A stretch of 28,669 nt of DNA from Neelides folsomi. Its lineage: Eukaryota > Arthropoda > Collembola > Neelipleona > Neelidae. Shown in pieces: positions 17,173 to 25,343 of the stretch (its first letter is position 1; each line of letters starts with the position of its first letter). Position numbers and translations under genes: made by a program. The stretch is taken from assembly GCA_034687125.1 (NCBI GenBank), contig JAQGBZ010000591.1:1-28669 (forward strand). Direction: 5' to 3'. The notes beneath the pieces are model-generated. The model saw only the letters and a program-made list of their open reading frames with translations, searched no databases and was not told where the DNA came from.

Positions 17173-19484
17173 TTAACAATTAAATTTAAAATCAGCAATA
17201 AGGGCAAAATGATCAGAAGGAGAAAAATTGTTCGGGAGGCCTATGTCTTTGACCTCCGTTTTTGTTAAATCTCCAATTGTCTCTTTGCTTAATGGGGGAT
17301 AAATTTTGCGTAATTTTAAACCTTTTTCTTGGAATAAAATATAGTCGATACATCCTTCAAATCCAGTCACGATATTTGTCAATTCATGATTTGGGTGAGA
17401 ATTTCTTAAATTTAGCTGATGAGAAAAATTGATTCCGGGCGAAAGTTTCTCTGGTTCATCTGCAAATAAAAAATATTCATTTTTTTTAATTTTATTCTTC
17501 ATAATATTCTTAAGTTAAGAATTAATTGTAAGTAGATGGATTATAAAGAATCTTAAACTTAAGTGTAATTATGAAAAAATTAAATTAAATTATTTCTTAC
17601 GACTGCTCCAATCTTCATCAGTGTCATTAATTTCACCGGACGTTAGGAGACGATACGATGCGAAAGGAGGCGTACAATTGAAATCTCCACCGAGAATCAG
17701 CGTAATCATCTTACCGACAAATTCCTTTTCTAATGATTTAATCTTTGACTCGAGAAATGAAATTGAAGCAATTGTTTGGTAAAGACGAATGTGATCAGCA
17801 TTGGGATGAAAGTACAAATGTGTTGTTGCTAAAAATTAAAACAATTATCAACTTACAACATTTAACCGAGAAAGTTAAATTTTAAATATTCATATTAAGT
17901 AATAATAATAATGGTTTTCTATTAATGTAATTGACTAATTGTAACTTAAATTAAAATCTTACCAACAATGAAAATGTCATTTTCTGATTCTAAACTTTGA
18001 AGAACTGTAGCTTGAAGAATTGTATTCCGATCCAGAAGTCTTTCTTTCAATTTCTCATTCTTTTCAAAATAGTCCCAAAAAGGAAGTGTTTGCATGAATT
18101 CTTTCAAAATTACAGTTTCTGTATTTATCATTGAGAATTTGTCCTTGTTGAAAAAGATCGCAACTCCTTCTTTGATATTCCCAAATTTGCAAGAAAAAAT
18201 TCCTTCCAGGTTGCAGGAACTTTTCAGAAATGGATTGTAAATTGTCTTAAAACAAAAACATTAATAATTAATTTCACAAATTCACAATTAAATAACTATC
18301 CAATAAATACAATACAATAAATACTTGTCCAATGAAATAATTTCAACGTTAAGTTAATCCCTATTTTATAATTAAATTAATAAAATAAAAAATAAATATT
18401 TAAATACCTCGAATAAACTTTGGTCCACTTCTTGTAAACAAAGGATGTCAGGGTTGTATAAAAGCAATTCTTTATTGATCAAAGGAACTCTGTATTCTGC
18501 ATCGAGACATCCTTCAGGTCTGTTAGTGAACCATTCCGGTGTGGCACATGCATCGGCCAAAATATTGTAACTCACAACTCTTAAACAATCTCCTTTGGCT
18601 TCGATTCCACGATGTTCAAATAAAAATTTGTCAACTGGCGGTTTAACAACCGGATTTGTTGTAATTGAAAAACTTTCCCCTAATCGAATTCCATTTGAAG
18701 GTGTCATTGTAAATCTGAGATTTGATCCAACAACTGAAAACGGTGGAATAAATGAAAGTGACGTCGATGGCGAAATTTCCCATTTATTTTCCAATTTCAA
18801 TTTCTGTTTTCCTTCTTTCTTCGAATTGGTCAAATTACTGTCGGAAAACATTTGGGAAATGTCTAAATATTCCCATTTGAACAAAGACTCGTCATAAATG
18901 ACATTTGAACTCGTTTCAATTTTAATTGGCAAAATGGGACAACCCGCAATGACTTTGTTCCCAAATTTAATGACGTTGACTTCAGGGGGATTTAAATCGA
19001 TTTCAAAGATTTCTTCACCAACCTGGAGCTTCAGAGCTGAAATTGAATCTTCGGAGGATTCTCGCACAATTTGATTTATTACATCCAGGAGTTTCGAGGA
19101 TTTGCCGAATTGCGGGGAAAGCAAAATATTGACTTCGCCATCGAATTTCTTCCATTTTTTCTGGACATTTGCTCGGATTCGATCTTCAAACGATGTGATG
19201 GTTTCTTGGACATTTCGATCAAAATTGTAAATTTTTCCTTTGGGGGGGAGATTGAATGAGAATGTGCATCTTTCTTGATCGGCTTGGAATCTCAGAATCA
19301 TCGTTTTCCTTTTTTCTTTTAATTCGCATGGGTTCATTTTGAGAAGTGAATTCAGACGGTTTGTGTTAAAGCTTAGGGGTTGAATTCGTTGAAGAAAACT
19401 GAAGTTAAATGGAATTGGAATTGCCTTGGTAAGAATTGGAATTAAACTAATAATGTTCTTACTGGAACAATTTGAGATATGCAT
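17173..19484 (-). CDS. PDE12: 2',5'-phosphodiesterase 12-like (EEP-family, mitochondrial)
   Basis: Mg-dependent exonuclease/phosphodiesterase of the endonuclease-exonuclease-phosphatase family. PDE12 removes poly(A) from mitochondrial RNAs and degrades 2'-5' oligoadenylate. Four exons read right to left: 19484-18408, 18245-17963, 17828-17601, 17459-17173, giving 1875 nt and 624 aa (human 609). Seen: an N-terminal stretch low in acidic residues that could be a mitochondrial presequence; a long N-terminal region of about 300 aa, then LRVVSYNILAD, LCLQEVD with metal-binding E352, TTHLYFHP with H457, GGDFN with D502 and N504, GCIDYI, and SDHFAL with D612-H613 near the C-terminus. All catalytic motifs are intact. 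The third intron uses a good GTAAGA donor (next to 17601), joined so that Ser-His-Glu-Pro follows DWSS. Start is the ATG at 19484; M50 is an alternative. Confidence 0.92.
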
Positions 19485-20311
19485 AAGTCGAAATCCTTTA
19501 GTCGAAACAGAAATCTCGTATTTTGATTGAAAATTGAAATCTTTTTAATTCCATGGATTCATTTTCTTTGGCGAATTTTGGTCTTGTCAATCTATGATAA
19601 ATAAATTAAATATAAAAGTCTTTAATTTAATAATAGATTAAACTTATGGGATTGCAAATATTATTTAGACATTGATTTAGACATAAATTAAGTCATAATT
19701 TTATAATTATAATTAATTTATATTAATAATACGCAATTTATTACAAAATTGACGAAGAAATGAACAAACCTGAAATCTGAAGTGGTAAGGTCAGGTTCAG
19801 ATTTAACCCGTAACTTGGTGTGAGGGAAGTTGGGTCAATCCGATTGAGAAATTTGAGGATTATAAGGTCGAATAGAACTAGGCAACTATGACTCTGACTA
19901 TTGACCTCGACTGCTCTACTCCGTCGTCCTTGTCAGTCGTCGGCTCGTCTTCTCTTGCATACGGCAGACCGAATCTCGGTCGGATCGGTGATCGGAATCG
20001 GAACAAACTACCGCCAATGACTCAAATAGGAGTACAGGAACTAGCCATTTGCTACGTACTTTGATACATTAATACATAATTCGGCGAAGGCGTATAATTA
20101 TTCCATTTACTAGTTAGACTTTAACACACATGGTAAATGGTAATGATACACGCATTAATATGTGTATGCAATATTTAAATCTACGATTGGTCAATGAAAA
20201 TAAATGATAGTAGAAATTAAACTTTTTAATTAATATAATATAATTAAATTATATTAGTATGTAAGCAAATCTTTTAATTAGAATCATCATATTATTATTA
20301 AACAATTAATT
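19485..20311. other. Intergenic between PDE12-like and trypsin genes, with a locally GC-richer block
   Basis: 827 bp without a supported gene. It should carry the PDE12 promoter and 5' UTR (minus strand). The part from about 19770 to 20060 is clearly richer in G and C and in CpG than its surroundings and contains clustered TCGG/ATCGG motifs near 19971-20000. It may be the promoter or a non-coding first exon of the PDE12-like gene. The rest is AT-rich, with nothing recognisable. Confidence 0.5.
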
Positions 20312-21403
20312 TTATTCAGTATTCATTAATTGTTTAACAAATGATTTTGCATCTATGGCTCTTGAATAAACTCCAGGATAATTTTCTCGACCACATCCTA
20401 TTCCCCATGAGACAATTCCAACTACAAGATCTGGTTTACTTTTGGAAAACAAAGGACCCCCAGAATCCCCTTGGCAGGAATCTTTGCCCTTTGCAGCCGC
20501 ACAAATCATCGCTGGTGAAATGTTCCCTTGATAAGCTTTGTTGCACGTTTTTCTGTCCACAAGTTTCAAATGAGCTTTAAGTAAATGGGGAGAAGGCGAA
20601 CCGCTCTCAGAAGTAAGGCCATATCCAATCGTTGTCACAGCATTTGAACCAATTTCATCTTCCGATGCGATTCGAGCTTTATTGACATTTTTATTGAATT
20701 TCATTTCACTTACTTTTAATACAGCAACATCATAGTTAGCAGTACTAAATAGTTATAAAATAAACTCAATTAATTTTTAATTGTTATATAAAACGATGCC
20801 ATATACATAATTAATGAGTTAATAAGATTTAAAATAAAGATAAGTACAGGGTGGGATAATACGATTGTTAATTTAAAAAAAGAAAGATACTTATGGTCCA
20901 CCCTGTATTTATACTTTAGGTCGTATTCAGGATGGATAACTATTTTATGAACTTTGACCGCATGTCCCGCTTTCCAATCGTTTTTTGTAATTCCCACCAA
21001 GACATTCAAATCCTGTGGTTTATAACCATATTCTTTTAGCCAATCAACGCAATGGGCTGCTGTGACGATTAATGTTTTTTCAATAATAAATGACCCACAG
21101 AATGGAGATTTGCGATTCTTCAAGAACAAAGAACCGAAAAATGGAAATTCCCCATCATGAGCTTTTTCGCCTCCGATAATTCGAGTGTCATTTTCCATGT
21201 AATTCACTAAAATAATTAAATATTCTACAGATAATGTTAATGTTATACAGACAATGTACTTGCAATTTATAAGTTAAAATTAATGTTATCATTTCTACAG
21301 TGTAGTTATTATATAAATTACATATGAGTTACTTACGGATGAATTGAGGTAATGCTTTTGCAGATGCGATTATTAAAATAAAAAGTAGAAATATAGTTTT
21401 CAT
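20312..21403 (-). CDS. Secreted trypsin-like serine protease (S1A, chymotrypsin fold)
   Basis: Probably a digestive or extracellular endopeptidase cleaving after Lys/Arg. Three exons read right to left: 21403-21337, 21206-20915, 20744-20312; 792 nt, 263 aa, a complete single-domain trypsin. Seen: hydrophobic signal peptide (MKTIFLLFILIIASAKA), a short pro-segment, activation site R31 before IIGG, catalytic H74 in TAAHC, D125 in NYDVAV, S214 in GDSGGP, and D208 six residues before the serine, the S1-pocket Asp of trypsin specificity. The glycines of VSWGIGCG, which leave the pocket open, are present. No clip domain, so a role as a melanization-cascade clip protease is unlikely. The AATAAA nearest the end (minus strand, 20311-20316) overlaps the TAA stop. 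The second intron carries a small inverted-repeat insertion just after its donor. Confidence 0.94.
20847..20905. mobile_element. ~59-bp TA-flanked inverted-repeat element in the trypsin intron
   Basis: CAGGGTGG at 20847-20854 and CCACCCTG at 20898-20905 form inverted ends, each flanked by TA (20845-20846 and 20906-20907). A looser complementarity continues inward (GGATAAT versus ATTATGG-like). TA flanks are what Tc1/mariner-type insertion leaves. No room for coding sequence: a very short MITE or a solo remnant. It starts 8 bp inside the intron from the splice donor. Confidence 0.55.
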
Positions 21404-21837
21404 TGTGCTGGGAAGCTTTTTTTAATTAAAAGTAAGTTCAAAATATGTAATGTGTTAAACATGGGTTTATATACCAAGTGCTTTGATTAATGTTCAATTT
21501 TATTAACAATTACGACTTTGCATTAAGTTACATTTTTATCCAGTAGAAAATATCAAATATTTAATAAATATTTAAATGAAGTTGAGGGTTAATTAGCCAT
21601 TATTAGCACGCTTTTCTGTTAATATGAAATGAATTTCAAAACTCTGTTATTTACGATTTGTTTAAAGCTTTATGTGCAGTTTATGTATGAAGAATTAATT
21701 TTCAATTAGAATTTCCAATTTAAATAAATCAATACAATTTTCACTAAAAAAAGTTTTAAAAGATTCATTTATTCAAGTTAACTAACAAGTAAGTACAGAT
21801 ATTTAAATTAAGTACATATTATTAAATAGTGTAGTTT
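21404..21837. other. Intergenic between trypsin and P450 genes
   Basis: 434 bp, AT-rich. It holds the trypsin promoter (see the TATA box) and the 3' UTR of the P450 gene, with a minus-strand AATAAA at 21768-21773. No gene or repeat recognised. Confidence 0.6.
21466..21473 (-). promoter_or_regulatory. TATA box (TATATAAA) of the trypsin gene
   Basis: On the minus strand TATATAAA sits about 62 bp upstream of the trypsin ATG. This leaves room for a start site 25-30 bp downstream and a short leader, typical of strongly expressed digestive protease genes. Confidence 0.55.
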
Positions 21838-23944
21838 TTATTGTCGGAGTTTTATGAGGGCGTTAAATTTCTTAGGTACATTGGCAATTCCAACTTCAGG
21901 AAATGGATCAGGCATTTGTTCCCCAGGTGGCAATTCAAAAGTATAGCGTTGCAAAAGATATGCAAAATAAGTAAAACTGGAAATTCTAGCTAAAACCTCA
22001 GCAGGACAAATTCGTTTTCCAGCTCCTATAAGAAAACATCAAAATTAATAAAAATTATATCCAATTGTATAACAATATTGTATAATAATATTCAATAATA
22101 ACAATAACATAAAACTCAAGACAATTAAATAAATTGACGTCACATACCAAAAGGCATTATTGTATCTTCATTGCAAATTTTTCCATCTTGGTCTAAAAAT
22201 CTTTCTGGTCGAAATTCTTCAGGTTTATCCCAAACATCAGGATTATTATGAATGTTCATTATATTTACAGCACAAATTGAGCCCTAAATGATTAAAAAAA
22301 CAATTTTTTTATTCCAAATAATTAAATTCTTTACAAATTAAATTCTAATTGAATTCTGCTTTATTATAAAAATAACATGTAATTTGAATATTTCATAAAT
22401 TATGATATTAATTACCTTAGGAACAAAACATCCATCAATTGTCGTATCTCTATCTGCATGTCTAACCGTCACAGGAATGAACGTCGCACGTCTCAGAACT
22501 TCCATAGCTGTTGCTTGAGTGTAAGGCATTCTCTCGTTGTCATTCATTGACGGAGGTCTCAAACGCCCAACAACGTCGTCAATTTCCTGTTGGCATTTCT
22601 TTTGGATTTCCGGATTCAAAATCATAAACATGACCAAATATTCAAGACTTGAAGCAGTTGTGATAAACCCAGTAATGAAAAGATCCAAACAGACCATGAT
22701 AAATTGTTCATCTATAAAATTAATTTAATTAATTAAAATGAAATTAATTATTTTAATTAATACCAACTTTAAGTAAATAATTATTAATTAATTAATTTAT
22801 AATTACCTGTGTAATAATTTGGATTGGCAGATTCTTTCTTATGTTTGTCAATTTCATATAAAAACGTGTCCATTAAATCCTCTTGGTTATTTTGATATTT
22901 ATTCAACGCTCGTCGTTCGCTGAGAACTTCTTGGAAATAAGCTTGGAGTTTGTAATGAGCTCCATACGCCGTGTGGACTTCGGTGGCTCCTGGAATGAAT
23001 CGAAGCCAAGGGAAAGCGATGAACGTCAACATTCTTGGATTCATCGTTGCGGAGAATTCGTCAATCAATCCGGTGAGTCTTTTCACTTTATCTGTGTCGT
23101 AAGGAAATCTCGTTCCCGCCACCATTGTCCAAAGGTTGTTAAGGACAGTGACGTTGAACAAAGTTTGCATCTTCACAACATCTCCATTTTCACTTCTTTT
23201 CTTGTCCAGGAAATTGAAGAAAATCCCAATTTCTTCTTCAAGATACAAATCCAATTTCCTTGTTCTTCCGTATCCGTATTTGGTTAAGGTTTTATGAACA
23301 AATTTTCGCATTTCCCGCCATCCTTCTCCATTTGAAACAAATAGACCTAAAACATAATTGGTTAATTAACATTTAAATAAATAAATATACCTATATAAAC
23401 ATTATATTGATTAAATAAACATTAATTTAATTAAATAATAAACATTTTAACTTTTAATATTTTTTATTTAAAGGTTGGAATTGAAATTACCTAGGTGTTT
23501 GTTGAAAGATCTTTTATACCACATTGGGCTTTCATCAACTCGATCAGCCCATTCTTCTGAACTTAAAATTTTCCGAGCCATGTGGATATTGTCACAAATC
23601 ACTATTTAATAAACATTTACTTAGTTAATTGTGATTAAATGCAATTATTAATCAATTTAATATTAATTAAAATGAAATTTTATTTGTTAATGTTCATTAC
23701 CTAAATAATATCTCCCAGCTTGAAGTGCCATTGTTGAACCCCATTTACTTGTGAATTCCCTAAACATGTCAAATCCTGGCTTAAGTCGATGGTTTTTAAT
23801 TAAACCCAAATGGAATAAACTTCCAATAATTGGGTAAATTGGTGGACCTGGAAGTAATTTCCGTTTTGGTCCTTTGGAACCCTTTAAGGCATAATAACAT
23901 ATTGTTCCAAATATTAATCCTAATAATAAATATCCTGAAATCAT
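21838..23944 (-). CDS. Cytochrome P450, microsomal, CYP2-clan-like, with an atypical I-helix
   Basis: Heme-thiolate monooxygenase of the ER membrane, dependent on NADPH-P450 reductase. Six exons read right to left: 23944-23701, 23601-23491, 23346-22807, 22711-22416, 22283-22148, 22025-21838; 1515 nt, 504 aa, full length. Seen: N-terminal anchor (LLLGLIFGTICYYAL), proline hinge LLPGPPIYPIIGS, C-helix W128-x3-R132, ExxR E369-V-L-R372, PERF-type FRPERF, and heme loop F442-GAGKRI-C449-PAE. In the I-helix the usual [AG]Gx[DE]T reads T312-G-F-I-T-T317: the acidic residue that helps protonate bound oxygen is Ile315. The PGPP hinge and the C-terminus resemble the CYP2 clan; I cannot assign a CYP family. 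It lies head-to-head, 1.4 kb away, with the fused terpene/prenyl synthase gene, making it a candidate tailoring enzyme (inference). Confidence 0.92.
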
Positions 23945-24056
23945 TTTTATTTAACTTTGAATATTAAATCAAACTTAAATATTAAATGTTGAGGTAGTCG
24001 GAGCTCCCAATTTGTTGTTTTATGAAGGCAAACGCTTCCCTTCTCTTTAACAAACG

Positions 24057-24064
24057 TTTATATA
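24057..24064 (-). promoter_or_regulatory. TATA box (TATATAAA) of the P450 gene
   Basis: Minus-strand TATATAAA about 113 bp upstream of the P450 ATG. Immediately upstream (minus strand) lies TGCGTCA, resembling a CRE/AP-1-type bZIP site. Position and match are good; there is no direct evidence of use. Confidence 0.45.
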
Positions 24065-25203
24065 AGTTAGTGATGACGCAAAATAAAAAGGTTGAAATTC
24101 TGTCAATTATTCCTAAAAGCAAGATTCAAGTTTTAAACCTGTTTGGCAACAAATGAAAGATAAATAGAGATATAAAAGAGATATAAAAGTTTGGCCAATT
24201 CTATGAATATTTATAAGTTATTAAAAGTTTCCTCGAAGGGACGAAACAGGAATTTTTTCGAATTTACGTTTTACATATTTACAAAGAAATAATACTTGTT
24301 TCACATTTTTCCAAATTTTTAATCCATTATAAATCATATCTTGCAATTTCGATTTCTCGGAAATGTTTTTGATTTAATGTGAACTCAGTAATAAATAAGG
24401 ATAAAAATATAAATAGTAAAGTTTTTTTATTACACTTTATTGATATTCATCAAGAATTATTGAACAGTTAAAGGAAAAAATGATTTTTATAATATAAGTT
24501 CATTAACATTTTACCATAAATAATAATAAAGACTTCATTTCTAGAAACCTCTAAAAGTGATTCTTGGAATCTTGGTGTAGATCCAAATACACTTACTTTA
24601 CACATAGGTACATATAAATTCTTTACCGTTTATAACATTGTAAAAAGTTGAAGGGCTTGATAGAATACAAATGGGATAGATGTAAACACAAATGTTTGAT
24701 TTTTCTTCTCACTTCCATTTCTACTATAAATTATTCTTGTTTTTATTATCGTTTGATTTCTTTTATTATTAGTTCTTTCTTTAATGCTTTAGCAATTAAT
24801 TCGTAAATTCATAACATAACAATGTGTATAATTTAGGTACAACTTGTACAGAAAAATGTCAATTTTTATTTGTAATTTATATATAATTAATGTCTGTATA
24901 ATAGTTGAATTAAAATATAATAACTATCTTAACATTAAATAGCATCAATTATTTACTTTAAATATTCATTGATATATTTTTTTCTCAATGGCTGTAGTGT
25001 ATATGTAATTTTAACAAATATTTAAGATGGTACTGGGTATACAGTCTTTTAATATAATACGTAGTCATATTATCATACTACGTCATTAGTTCAATTCAAT
25101 AGAAACTGGTCGATCGCAAGTTCACAAAAATTCAAGTTCTTTCAGAGCAATTAGCATACATTTGTATGTACCTCATTCCATTCCTCTGCCAAAGTTTCAT
25201 TGG

Positions 25204-25237
25204 TATAAGGAAGTACGTAAAGATTCTTAAATTCAGT
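25204..25237 (+). promoter_or_regulatory. Candidate core promoter (TATAAG + TCAGT initiator) of the fused synthase
   Basis: TATAAG at 25204-25209 is followed by the arthropod initiator TCAGT at 25233-25237. The initiator A lies about 31 bp from the TATA box, the normal spacing. A second TCAGT follows at 25248-25252. The predicted leader is about 110 nt to the ATG at 25344. Confidence 0.5.
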
Positions 25238-25343
25238 ATGTTGAGCGTCAGTGCGCAATAAAGAAGATAGGCAATTTTATCACATTAAATCTAACATTTT
25301 ATTTAAAATATTAAAAAATATAAATAAATAAAACATAAATAAA

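Larger units (their letters stand above)
23945..25343. other. Divergent intergenic region between P450 and fused synthase genes
   Basis: 1.4 kb, AT-rich, with no supported coding exon on either strand. It contains a candidate P450 TATA box at its left end, an inverted repeat at 25059-25083, and a TATA/initiator pair for the synthase at 25204-25237. It is long for an enhancer-free spacer in a window this compact and may carry shared control elements. Confidence 0.55.

Noticed and set aside
18595..19259. Plus-strand open frames opposite the PDE12-like first exon
   Set aside because: Antisense to a conserved 1077-nt exon; translations are not recognisable.
19770..20060. Horizontally acquired bacterial fragment
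   Set aside because: The block has higher GC but no open frame or recognisable bacterial gene; promoter or non-coding exon is simpler.
22883..23287. 134-codon plus-strand open frame opposite the P450
   Set aside because: It mirrors the conserved P450 exon 22807-23346, whose splice phases and motifs are right.
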